Source of the DNA: Rhizobiaceae bacterium
GTDB lineage: Bacteria > Pseudomonadota > Alphaproteobacteria > Rhizobiales > Rhizobiaceae
Assembly (NCBI GenBank): GCA_004299545.1
Contig: SCRB01000002.1
Span: forward strand, 1-15,121
Length of the DNA stretch: 15,121 bases
Direction of reading: 5' to 3'
Positions 7,590 to 15,121 of this stretch are shown here, one piece after another. The position numbers and the translations under genes were made by a program. Position 1 is the stretch's first letter, and every line of letters begins with the position of its first letter. The notes below the pieces were generated by a model. It did not search any database. It saw nothing but the letters and a program-made list of their open reading frames with translations, and was not told where the DNA came from.

Positions 7590-8363
7590 CTACGTCATGT
7601 AGACGCCGCCGGTGACATTGATCCCCTGCCCGGTCATGAAGCGCGCCGCGTCGGAGCACAGGAACACGACGAGTCCGGCGATGTCGTCCGGTTCCTCGAT
7701 CCTGCCGAGCGGCGTCTGGCGCACATAGTCTTCGAGTACCTCGGCCGGCGTCATGCCGCGCAGGCTCGCCTCCCACTCGACCTCGCGCGACTGCATCGAG
7801 GTTTTCACGAAGCCGGGGCAGACGGCGTTGACCCGGATGCCGGCCGGCGCCAGTTCCCGCGCAAGGGCCTGCGTCCAGCCGAGGACGGCGAACTTGCTGG
7901 CCGAATAATGCGCCAGAAGCGGCGCTCCGACCTTGGCTGCGAGCGAGGCGGTATTGACGATCACGCCTTGGCCACGCTCGAGGAAATAGCGCGCCGCGAT
8001 CTGGTTGGTCAGGAAAATGCCGCGCGTGTTAACGGCGAAGTTGAAGTCCCATTCGGCATCGGTCAGATCGACCGCGCGCGCCATGGATGAAACGCCGGCG
8101 TTGGCGATCGCGATGTCGATCTTGCCGAGCGCAGCCATTGCTTCGCCGAACGCCGTTTCCACCGAGGCCCGTTCGCGCACGTCGATCCTCGCGGCGATGC
8201 CGTCGATTTCCGCCGCCGCCTTGCGCGCGCCATCGAAATCGAGATCGGCGATGGCGACCCGCACGCCATGCGCGGCGAGCGCACGCGCGATCGCCCGGCC
8301 GATACCCGTCGCGCCGCCGGTCACGAACGCAGATTGCCCTTTGAGTTCCGCCGCAAGCGTCAT
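7590..8363 (-). CDS. SDR-family NAD(P)-dependent oxidoreductase
   Basis: Short-chain dehydrogenase/reductase of the classical type, 257 residues, cytoplasmic. Cofactor motif TGGATGIG (15-22) is present; Asp40 at the end of the second strand suggests preference for NAD over NADP. NAG is at 88-90, and the catalytic tetrad is complete: Asn112, Ser140, Tyr153, Lys157 (YSASK). The PG motif after the active site and the C-terminal VTGG typical of SDRs are also present. I chose the ATG at 8363 because GGAGA lies 5 bases upstream; an ATG at 8375 and a GTG at 8381 are in frame without a ribosome site. It is divergent from the DeoR-type regulator, so probably controlled by it, and may oxidise a polyol or sugar imported by the neighbouring transporter. 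Substrate is inferred only. Confidence 0.93.
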   Translation of the reverse strand: MTLAAELKGQSAFVTGGATGIGRAIARALAAHGVRVAIADLDFDGARKAAAEIDGIAARIDVRERASVETAFGEAMAALGKIDIAIANAGVSSMARAVDLTDAEWDFNFAVNTRGIFLTNQIAARYFLERGQGVIVNTASLAAKVGAPLLAHYSASKFAVLGWTQALARELAPAGIRVNAVCPGFVKTSMQSREVEWEASLRGMTPAEVLEDYVRQTPLGRIEEPDDIAGLVVFLCSDAARFMTGQGINVTGGVYMT

Positions 8364-8388
8364 CCGACTCTCCATTGTCACGAATCCA

Positions 8389-8406
8389 CGAAAACAAACA
8401 ATTTCG
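8389..8406. promoter_or_regulatory. Candidate operator half-sites CGAAA/TTTCG
   Basis: In the SDR/deoR divergent gap, CGAAA (8389-8393) and TTTCG (8402-8406) form an inverted pair 8 bases apart, 26 bases upstream of the SDR start codon. Several DeoR-family regulators (for example GlpR) use TTTCG-like boxes, so a link to the adjacent regulator is reasonable. The pair is short and could be chance. Confidence 0.3.
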
Positions 8407-8415
8407 CTCTTTGCA

Positions 8416-8438
8416 ACATAATCCGTGTTCGATTATGT
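8416..8438. promoter_or_regulatory. Perfect 8-base inverted repeat, candidate regulator operator
   Basis: ACATAATC (8416-8423) and GATTATGT (8431-8438) are exact reverse complements separated by 7 bases, centred in the 129-base gap between the divergent SDR and DeoR-family genes. Both arms contain a -10-like CATAAT, one on each strand, so a bound regulator could block transcription in both directions. Binding by the adjacent DeoR-type protein is inferred. Confidence 0.45.
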
Positions 8439-8492
8439 GTGATTTGGCGAAGCGCCCGAAGATGGCGCCGGAACGAAGATGGACGCCAGACG

Positions 8493-9350
8493 ATGAGCGA
8501 CGCGGTGCAAACGGAATTCGGACGGGCCGGCGCGCCGGCACACCCGGGGGCTCAGGGCCGCCTGCCGCCGCAGGTCCGCCAGTCGCGCATCGTCGCGGCG
8601 GTGCAGGCGGCTGGCTTCGTCGCCGTCGCCGATATAGCAGCCGACCTGTCCGTTTCGGACATGACGATCAGGCGCGACCTGATCGAACTCGAGCGCGAGG
8701 GGCTGGTCGAGCGGACGCATGGGGGCGCAATCGCGGCGGAAGGTGCGGCTGGGCATCCCGTCGATCAGGTCGAACCCGAATTCGAGGCGAGGCTCAGGCG
8801 CAATCGCGACACCAAGGAGCGCATCGCGCGGGCGGCGCTCGCGCTCATGGAAGGGCAGCGGACGGTAGCGCTCGATGTCGGCACGACCACGTTCCTGCTG
8901 GCGCGGCATCTTGCCGGGCAGCCCGGCATCCGTGTCTTCACCAACAGCCTGCGCATCGCAGGCGTGCTCGGCGCCGGCCGGGGCGAAGTCTACATCGCCG
9001 GCGGGCAGATTCGTGGCGACGAGATGACGGTCTGCGGCCCCATGGCGGTAGCGGAATTCGAGCAGCTCTGGTTCGACATTGCCTTTCTCGGCGTCTCCGG
9101 CATCACCGAAGACGGGCTGTTCGACTATTCGATGGACGACAGCGAAATGAAGCGCGCTTATGTGCGCCGCGCGACGCGCAAGGTGCTCCTGTGCGATTCC
9201 TCGAAATTCCAGCGCATGTCGCTCGTGCGTATCGCTGCGCTTGCCGACATCGACGTGATGATAACGGACGCGCCGCCGCCGGCCGGTCTCGCGGCAGCGC
9301 TCGCCGCTGCGAAAGTCGGCATCCTGGTCGCCGACAGGGCGAAGGCATGA
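8493..9350 (+). CDS. DeoR/GlpR-family transcriptional regulator
   Basis: DNA-binding repressor of a carbohydrate locus; the family usually releases DNA on binding a phosphorylated sugar intermediate. The 285-residue product has an N-terminal winged helix (about 29-80: RQSRIVAAVQ, VADIAADLSVSDMTIRRDL, VERTHGGA) and a DeoR C-terminal sensor domain with the DVGTTT sugar-phosphate loop, FTNS and YIAGG segments. The first roughly 25 residues, rich in Gly, Ala and Pro, extend beyond the usual family N-terminus, but no later start codon fits before the HTH. The ribosome site is weak (GGA). First gene of a plus-strand run with the BtpA-like and kinase genes, so autoregulation of that run and control of the divergent SDR gene are likely. 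Confidence 0.93.
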   Translation: MSDAVQTEFGRAGAPAHPGAQGRLPPQVRQSRIVAAVQAAGFVAVADIAADLSVSDMTIRRDLIELEREGLVERTHGGAIAAEGAAGHPVDQVEPEFEARLRRNRDTKERIARAALALMEGQRTVALDVGTTTFLLARHLAGQPGIRVFTNSLRIAGVLGAGRGEVYIAGGQIRGDEMTVCGPMAVAEFEQLWFDIAFLGVSGITEDGLFDYSMDDSEMKRAYVRRATRKVLLCDSSKFQRMSLVRIAALADIDVMITDAPPPAGLAAALAAAKVGILVADRAKA

Positions 9351-9438
9351 GCAGGCGCCGCCCGGGATGTACGGTCGAACAGAATTGAAATGGATCCGGA
9401 GCCGGACACGGCGACCCGTAGCAATCAGGAGAGAGAAA

Positions 9439-10239
9439 ATGGTGTTCGATTTCTTCGGCGCGAAGAAGAAGGTCGTGATCGCGATGGCGCATATTGGCGC
9501 CTTGCCGGGAGCGCCGCTTCATGACGCGAAAGGCGGCGTCGCCAGGCTGGTCGACGGCGTGCTCGCGGATGTCGAGAAGCTTCAGGCAGGCGGTGTCGAC
9601 GCCATCATGTTCGGCAACGAGAACGACCGGCCCTATGTGCTTGCCGCGCCGACGGAGGGCGTGGCGGCGATGACGGCGGTCGTCCAGGCCGTCAAGCCCG
9701 CGCTCAAGATCCCCTTCGGCGTCAATTATCTCTGGGACCCGAAGGCAAGCGTCGCGATCGCCGTCGCCACGGGAGCCGCTTTCGTGCGCGAGATATTCAC
9801 CGGCGTCTTCGCTTCCGATATGGGAGTATGGGCGCCGGATCTGGCAAGCGCCGCACGGCTCAGACACGATCTCGGCCGCGACGACCTCAAGATGCTCTTC
9901 AACATCAATGCCGAATTCGCCTATTCGCTGGACCAGCGGCCGATCGAGTTGAGGGCGAGAAGCGCCGTCTTTTCCTCGCTTGCCGACGCGATCCTCGTTT
10001 CTGGACCGATCACCGGCCAGGCAGCCGACCAGTCCGACCTGCGCAAGGTCGCCGAGACGGTGACGGAGGTGCCGGTCTTCGCCAATACCGGCGTGAACAT
10101 CGACAATGTCGCCGATGTCCTGTCGGTCGCGAGCGGTGTCATTATCGGCACGCATTTCAAGGTCGGCGGCAACACCTGGAACGCCGTCGACGGCGATCGT
10201 GTGAAGCGCTTCATGGACAAGGTCCAAGCGCTGCGCTGA
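9439..10239 (+). CDS. BtpA/SgcQ-family TIM-barrel protein
   Basis: The product is 266 residues and belongs to the BtpA/SgcQ family. BtpA was described in cyanobacteria as needed for photosystem I accumulation; SgcQ lies in an E. coli sugar-uptake cluster. Members are predicted TIM barrels and no reaction is firmly assigned. Seen: the opening AMAHIGALPGAP (15-26), GGVDAIMFGNENDRPY (about 51-66, with the conserved Asn-Asp pair), FGVNYLWDP (about 93-101), GAAFVREIFTGVFASDMGVW, ILVSGPITGQ, and the phosphate-site-like GVIIGTHFKVGG near the C-terminus. The ATG at 9439 follows AGGAG by 7 bases; the frame is open from 9367. It lies 88 bases after the regulator and 14 bases before the kinase, so a role on a phosphorylated sugar is plausible. 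A photosynthesis role is unlikely in this context. Confidence 0.92.
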   Translation: MVFDFFGAKKKVVIAMAHIGALPGAPLHDAKGGVARLVDGVLADVEKLQAGGVDAIMFGNENDRPYVLAAPTEGVAAMTAVVQAVKPALKIPFGVNYLWDPKASVAIAVATGAAFVREIFTGVFASDMGVWAPDLASAARLRHDLGRDDLKMLFNINAEFAYSLDQRPIELRARSAVFSSLADAILVSGPITGQAADQSDLRKVAETVTEVPVFANTGVNIDNVADVLSVASGVIIGTHFKVGGNTWNAVDGDRVKRFMDKVQALR

Positions 10240-10253
10240 GGAGGCTTCTCCCC

Positions 10254-11747
10254 ATGAGCCTCGTGCTCGGTCTCGACATCGGCACCACCTCGACGATCGG
10301 CATCCTGATCCGGTTGCCGGGTGAAGTGGTCGGCCTGGCGAGCCGGCCGGTCACTCTCTCCTCGCCACATGGCGGCTGGGCCGAGGAAGATCCGGAACAG
10401 TGGTGGCAAAACGTCTGCGCCATCACGCGGGAACTGCTTTCGTTGCCGGGCGTCGCGGCACGGGACATAAAGGCCGTCGGCGTCACCGGCATGCTGCCGG
10501 CCGTCGTCCTGCTCGATTCCGCGGGCAAGCTGATCCGGCCAAGCATCCAGCAGAGCGACGGGCGCTGTGGCGCCGAGGTCGAGGCGCTTCGCCGCGAAGT
10601 GAACGAGGCCGCCTTCACGCAACGCGCCGGCAACGGCGTCAACCAGCAACTCGTCGCCGCCAAGCTGCGCTGGATCGAAAGGCACGAACCGGAGAATTTC
10701 GCCCGCATCGCCACCGTCTTCGGCTCCTACGACTTCATAAACTGGCGGCTGACGGGGATTCGCGCCGCCGAGCAGAACTGGGCGCTCGAGGCCGGCTTCG
10801 TCGATCTGGGCACAGGGGAAATCGCCAACGATCTGGTGGCGCTCGCCCATGTGCCGCTCTCCGTCGTCCCGCCGAAGACGCTCTCGCACGCGATCCTAGG
10901 TGCAGTCGCCCCGGAAGCGGCGGAAGCGACCGGGCTTGTCGCGGGGACGCCCGTCATCGGCGGCGGCGCCGACCATGTCGCCTCGGCGCTCGGCGCCGGT
11001 ATCGTGGAACCGGGAGACGTGCTGCTCAAATTCGGCGGTTCGGTCGACGTGCTCGTCGCGACGGATCGCGCCGTGCCGGACCCGCGCCTCTATCTCGACT
11101 ACCATCTCGTTCCCGGTCTCTACATGCCGAACGGCTGCATGGCGACCGGCGGTTCGGCGCTCAACTGGTTCGTGGCGCAGTTTGCCGGTGGCGCGAAAAC
11201 GGAGGCCGAGGCGCGCGGCATTTCCGTCCACCAGCGGCTGGACGAACTCGCCGACATGGTTCCGGCCGGCGCGGACGGCGTCCAGATCCTGCCCTATTTT
11301 CTCGGCGAGAAGACGCCCATCCACGATCCCGACATACGCGGCCTGGTCTCGGGCCTCAGCCTCTCGCACGGGCTCGGCCATCTGTGGCGCGCGCTGCTCG
11401 AAGCCTATGGCTACGCCATCCTGCATCATGTGGAAGTGCTGCGCGACATGGGGCTCGCGCCCCGCCGCTATCTTGCCTCTGACGGGGGCGCGGCCAGCCG
11501 AGTCTGGATGCAGATCGTCGCCGACATCCTGCAGGCGCCGGTGGAGCGCCTGACGCGACATCCCGGCTCCTGCCTCGGCGTCGCCTGGACGGCGGCGGTG
11601 GGCATTGGCCTCGCCTATGATTGGCTGGGCGTCACCCGCTTTGCCGGCAGGGGCGAAACGATCAGCCCCGATCCGGCGAATGCCCGGATCTACCAGGCAG
11701 GCTACAGCACCTACCGCGACCTTTATCGCCGCATCGACGGCCGCTGA
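10254..11747 (+). CDS. FGGY-family carbohydrate kinase (xylulokinase-like)
   Basis: ATP-dependent kinase of a sugar or polyol, cytoplasmic, 497 residues, the usual FGGY length. Seen: N-terminal phosphate-binding LGLDIGTTS (5-13); the substrate-loop region SIQQSDGR (97-104); the GGGADH motif (236-241) where Asp240 is the expected catalytic base; and the second FGGY signature GLVSGLSLSHGLGHLWRALL in the C-terminal domain, followed by LASDGGAASRVWMQIVAD. The substrate loop has QQSD where xylulokinases usually have a tryptophan and NDGR, so the sugar may differ from xylulose. The ATG at 10254 follows GAGGAGG overlapping the previous stop codon; the frame is open from 9828, shadowing the BtpA-like gene. 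Last gene of the run; its stop is 12 bases from the convergent ClC gene. Confidence 0.94.
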   Translation: MSLVLGLDIGTTSTIGILIRLPGEVVGLASRPVTLSSPHGGWAEEDPEQWWQNVCAITRELLSLPGVAARDIKAVGVTGMLPAVVLLDSAGKLIRPSIQQSDGRCGAEVEALRREVNEAAFTQRAGNGVNQQLVAAKLRWIERHEPENFARIATVFGSYDFINWRLTGIRAAEQNWALEAGFVDLGTGEIANDLVALAHVPLSVVPPKTLSHAILGAVAPEAAEATGLVAGTPVIGGGADHVASALGAGIVEPGDVLLKFGGSVDVLVATDRAVPDPRLYLDYHLVPGLYMPNGCMATGGSALNWFVAQFAGGAKTEAEARGISVHQRLDELADMVPAGADGVQILPYFLGEKTPIHDPDIRGLVSGLSLSHGLGHLWRALLEAYGYAILHHVEVLRDMGLAPRRYLASDGGAASRVWMQIVADILQAPVERLTRHPGSCLGVAWTAAVGIGLAYDWLGVTRFAGRGETISPDPANARIYQAGYSTYRDLYRRIDGR

Positions 11748-11759
11748 GCACGCGATAAT

Positions 11760-13568
11760 CTACTTCGTGTGGTTCATATGATAGAATGTTGTCCGGCTAA
11801 CTTCCGCTTCGCGCTTCCTGCTGCGCACACGCAAAAGATCCTTCCACGCCACATAGCCGACGAGCCGCTGGTCTTCGCGGGAGACCACCGGCACATGGGC
11901 GATGTTGGCCTTGCTCATCTCGTCGATCAGGCCTTCGATGTACCAGTCGGGATAGGCTACCGGTACCGACCGGTTGCCACTGAGCAACTCCGCAAGAGTG
12001 GTTTTGCGATGCTTTCCCGCATGCCGCCATGCCAGGACGGTGGGCGGATTGAGGATGCCGAGGACATGGTTCTCCGCATCGACAACCGGGAAGCTCGGAT
12101 GCTTCGTCGTCGGGAGCGTAAGGAAGCTGGTCGCGTCGTGAAGCGTCATCGTCCCCGGCACGGTCTGGACTTCCGTCGCCATGATGTCCTTGACCTGGGC
12201 CAGGGCGAAGGGGTCGGCGTGCCATTCCCGCGTTACATGATGGCCGTGGCGCGCCACCTTTTCCGTCAATATGTCACGACGCATCAGCAGCACGGTGACG
12301 GTGTGTGCGGTAAAGCAGCACACGATCAGCGGCAGCAGCGCATGAATATTGCCGGTGACGCCAAGGGCGAAGAACGTCGCGGTGAGCGGGAGCCGCAACG
12401 TTCCGCCCAGCGTCGCCGACATGGCCAGAAGCGGCCAGAAACCGGGGCTCGCGGCGGGTAAAAAATGGATCGCGGCGGCGGCCATGGCCCCGCCGATCAT
12501 CATCAGGGGCGCGAGCGTACCGCCCGAGGTGCCGGAGCCGAGCGCAACGCCCCAGACGATCGTCTTCACCACAAACAGGCTGAGGCCCTGGTCCGGTCCG
12601 ACGTCGCCACGCAGCAAGGCTTCGATATTGGCGTAGCCGAGACCGAGGACATTGGGGTCGATCAGCCCGCCGACGCCAACGACGACGGCGCCAAGCGCAG
12701 GCCACCACATCCAGTGGATCGGCAGGCGATGGAAGCCGTCTTCCAGCGCATAGACGAGGCGGGTCAGGAAACCCGACAGGAGGCCGGCGCAGATGCCGAC
12801 GAGAACCCATGCTCCCGCATCGTAGAAGGAGATCGTGACGGTGCCGGTGAAGGGGAACAGGGGATCGGCAAGCCCGGTATAGCTGCGCAGGATGGCGGCA
12901 ACAACGCAGGCCGTCGCGACCGGCAGCAGGCTGCGCGGCGTCCATTCGAACAGAAGCAGCTCGAGCGCCAGCATGATCGCGGCGATCGGCGTGCCGAACA
13001 CGATGGTCATGCCGGCACAGGCGCCGGCGACCAGCAATGTCTTGCGTTCCGTGTCGCTGACCGGCAGCCATTGGGCGATCAGCGATCCGATGGCGCCTCC
13101 GGTCATGATGATCGGTCCTTCGGCGCCGAACGGCCCGCCCGTGCCGATGACGATCGACGACGATGTCGGCTTGAGGAGCGCTACTTTCAGATTGAGCCTC
13201 GAACGGCCGAGCAAAATGGCCTCGATCGCTTCCGGCAGTCCGTGGCCCCTGATCTGCTCCGTGCCGTAGCGCGCCATCAGGCCGACGATGATCGAGCCGG
13301 CAATCGGAATGAATACGACGAGCCAACCGAGAGGCGATTGGCTGAACGGGACATAGTCGAAGCTGAAACGGCCAAAATAGCAAAGGTTGGTGATAAGTTC
13401 GATCAACCGGAACATGGCGACGCCGACGACCGAAATGCAGACCGCCGCTATCGCAGCGATGCCCATGATGAAGAGCACGCGGCGATTGGCCGTGAAATCG
13501 CCCAGGTCGCGAATGCCCATAAGGGGAGAGCCACCTGGCGAAGGCAGGCGAGAACGACGGTCTGACAC
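11760..13568 (-). CDS. ClC-family chloride channel/antiporter with two C-terminal CBS domains
   Basis: Inner-membrane anion transporter, 602 residues. ClC signatures are present in variant form: GHGLPEA (108-114) for GSGIP, GAEGP (148-152) for GREGP with the gating Glu150 kept, and GTLAP for GxFxP. In the helix after FGTP, Glu203 aligns with E. coli ClC Glu202, while the internal proton-acceptor position (E. coli Glu203) is Leu204. Two CBS domains follow the membrane part (about 459-514 and 533-582), probably sensing a nucleotide or ionic condition. The start is a GTG at 13568 with GGAG about 11 bases upstream; an ATG at 13520 has no ribosome site. Whether it is a channel or an exchanger, and for which anion, cannot be settled here. 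It appears unrelated to the sugar locus. Confidence 0.93.
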   Translation of the reverse strand: MSDRRSRLPSPGGSPLMGIRDLGDFTANRRVLFIMGIAAIAAVCISVVGVAMFRLIELITNLCYFGRFSFDYVPFSQSPLGWLVVFIPIAGSIIVGLMARYGTEQIRGHGLPEAIEAILLGRSRLNLKVALLKPTSSSIVIGTGGPFGAEGPIIMTGGAIGSLIAQWLPVSDTERKTLLVAGACAGMTIVFGTPIAAIMLALELLLFEWTPRSLLPVATACVVAAILRSYTGLADPLFPFTGTVTISFYDAGAWVLVGICAGLLSGFLTRLVYALEDGFHRLPIHWMWWPALGAVVVGVGGLIDPNVLGLGYANIEALLRGDVGPDQGLSLFVVKTIVWGVALGSGTSGGTLAPLMMIGGAMAAAAIHFLPAASPGFWPLLAMSATLGGTLRLPLTATFFALGVTGNIHALLPLIVCCFTAHTVTVLLMRRDILTEKVARHGHHVTREWHADPFALAQVKDIMATEVQTVPGTMTLHDATSFLTLPTTKHPSFPVVDAENHVLGILNPPTVLAWRHAGKHRKTTLAELLSGNRSVPVAYPDWYIEGLIDEMSKANIAHVPVVSREDQRLVGYVAWKDLLRVRSRKREAEVSRTTFYHMNHTK

Positions 13569-13635
13569 TTATATGAACTCCGAATGACGGCGCGGGGAGG
13601 AGGCGCGGCCGATCGGTCGCGTCGTGATGCGACAT

Positions 13636-13646
13636 ATCACTGTGAT
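13636..13646. promoter_or_regulatory. Small palindrome ATCACTGTGAT, candidate operator
   Basis: An 11-base palindrome (ATCAC-T-GTGAT), with a further GTGAT half-site at 13624-13628 that also pairs with the central ATCAC. It lies 68 bases upstream of the ClC start codon. Such clustered half-sites are typical of operators, perhaps of the nearby MarR-type regulator, but no binding protein can be named. Confidence 0.3.
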
Positions 13647-13736
13647 TCCGCGGCGACAACGATCGCGTGACAAAAGCGCCATGCGTCAACTGGACGCGGT
13701 TTCCCGCGCCGGGTTCCGGCAAAATCCCAGCCATGC

Positions 13737-13844
13737 TAAAGCGCGTCGCGTTCAAACGGACTCACGCGACGCGCTTTATTTCCCTGTTTCCAAGCATGTC
13801 GTTATCCCGAAACCGCTGGATACTTTCGGGCGAGGCCGACATGC
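13737..13844. repeat. RIME-like rhizobial intergenic repeat with two palindromes
   Basis: The left half is a perfect 15-base inverted repeat (TAAAGCGCGTCGCGT at 13737-13751, its complement at 13764-13778) with a 12-base loop. The right half is a nested palindrome: GCATGTCG (13794-13801) with CGACATGC (13837-13844) outside and CCCGAAA (13806-13812) with TTTCGGG (13824-13830) inside. Span, double-palindrome layout and wording match my memory of RIME1, the Rhizobium-specific intergenic mosaic element. These are small non-coding repeats scattered between genes. It lies 47 bases before the MarR-family start codon, so its hairpins could affect that transcript. Confidence 0.75.
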
Positions 13845-13890
13845 GTGCTCCCGGCCCACAGGGACGCCATGCAAGAGGCGCGGAAAGACA

Positions 13891-14316
13891 ATGCAAGTGT
13901 CAGACCCGACATTGTCGCGATACGATTACCGAACGCTTGCAGCGTTCCGCTTCGCGCTGCGCAACTTCCTGTCATTCAGTCAGACGGCGGCGCGCGCCAC
14001 CGGCCTGACGCCACGCCAGCACCAGGCGCTGCTCGGCATCAAAGCGGCATCAGCGGACGGACAAGCGAGTATTTCACAACTGGCCACCTTCCTGATCCTG
14101 CACCACAACAGCACGGTCGAACTGGTCGACCGCCTCGAAGCGACCGGGTTGGTGCTGCGCAAGCAGGACCCTTCCGATCGCCGGCGGGTCCTGGTCCGTC
14201 TGACCGAGGCGGGCGAGCGCTGCCTTGCCGATCTCTCGGCCGTTCATCTCGCCGAACTTGAACGCATCCGCCCCGCACTGGAAAACCTGCTTCACCGGAT
14301 GAACACAAGATGCTGA
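13891..14316 (+). CDS. MarR-family transcriptional regulator
   Basis: Small dimeric DNA-binding regulator, 141 residues, the usual MarR length. Seen: the helix LTPRQHQALLGI (39-50), the winged helix with SQLATFLILHHNSTVELVDR (62-81; its second half is the recognition helix), LEATGLVLRK, the wing DPSDRRRVLVRLTEAG (93-108) and a C-terminal dimerisation helix. I chose the ATG at 13891; a GTG two codons later (13897) has better spacing from GGAAAG and is also possible. The frame is open back to 13624, but that would run through the RIME-like repeat. Ligand and targets are unknown; neighbours are the divergent ClC gene and the convergent gmd gene, 47 bases away. Confidence 0.92.
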   Translation: MQVSDPTLSRYDYRTLAAFRFALRNFLSFSQTAARATGLTPRQHQALLGIKAASADGQASISQLATFLILHHNSTVELVDRLEATGLVLRKQDPSDRRRVLVRLTEAGERCLADLSAVHLAELERIRPALENLLHRMNTRC

Positions 14317-14363
14317 GACGGCATACCGTTCCCGGAGCATGACGCCATTTTGCTGAACTTGCG

Positions 14364-15121
<758 letters not shown>

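Larger units (their letters stand above)
13569..13890. other. 322-base intergenic region between clc and marR genes
   Basis: Divergent gap with no convincing coding sequence. It holds the small palindrome at 13636-13646 and the RIME-like repeat at 13737-13844, described separately. The promoter of the ClC gene should lie at its left end and that of the MarR-type gene at its right end, but I see no clear consensus boxes for either. Confidence 0.6.

Noticed and set aside
9103..10227. 374-codon minus-strand open frame opposite the BtpA-like gene
   Set aside because: Antisense shadow; the plus-strand frame matches a known family along its full length.
12274..13755. 493-codon minus-strand frame overlapping the ClC gene
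   Set aside because: Arg/His/Pro-rich frame-shifted shadow of the ClC coding sequence with no family features.
13845..14261. 138-codon plus-strand frame overlapping the MarR gene
   Set aside because: Different frame from a clear MarR-family protein and of shadow composition.

Overview
This window looks like chromosome of a Rhizobiales (Rhizobiaceae-like) alphaproteobacterium. Supporting signs are the high GC content, the typical alphaproteobacterial ABC transporter and TrpB sequences, and an exactly 108-bp double-palindrome intergenic element at 13737-13844 that strongly resembles the Rhizobium-specific RIME1 repeat. No genus is claimed.

Layout. Left edge (1-1748, minus strand): the first 175 codons of trpB, preceded by a gene for an exported protein of unknown function. 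Centre (1855-11747): a compact accessory carbohydrate-type locus. A four-gene ABC importer (binding protein, two permeases, ATPase; 6266 down to 1855) is divergent from a questin-oxidase-like gene (6533-7576). That gene converges on a short-chain dehydrogenase (8363-7590), which is divergent from a plus-strand run of a DeoR-family regulator, a BtpA/SgcQ-family TIM-barrel protein and an FGGY carbohydrate kinase (8493-11747). Right edge: a ClC chloride transporter with two CBS domains (minus), a 322-bp gap holding the RIME-like element and a small palindrome, a MarR-family regulator (plus), and the 3' two thirds of gmd (GDP-mannose 4,6-dehydratase, minus), which runs off the window.

How the parts may work together (inference). 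The binding protein and permeases would import a sugar, polyol or related molecule. The dehydrogenase would oxidise it, the FGGY kinase would phosphorylate it, and the BtpA/SgcQ protein, whose chemistry is not established, would act on the product. The DeoR-type regulator would respond to a phosphorylated intermediate. The questin-oxidase-like protein is the odd member: its fungal relatives perform an oxygen-dependent ring cleavage of an anthraquinone, which does not fit a simple sugar pathway. Candidate operators lie in both divergent promoter regions (6267-6532 and 8364-8492). This locus is the best candidate for an undescribed system here. No tRNA, rRNA, CRISPR array, transposase or clear pseudogene was seen.
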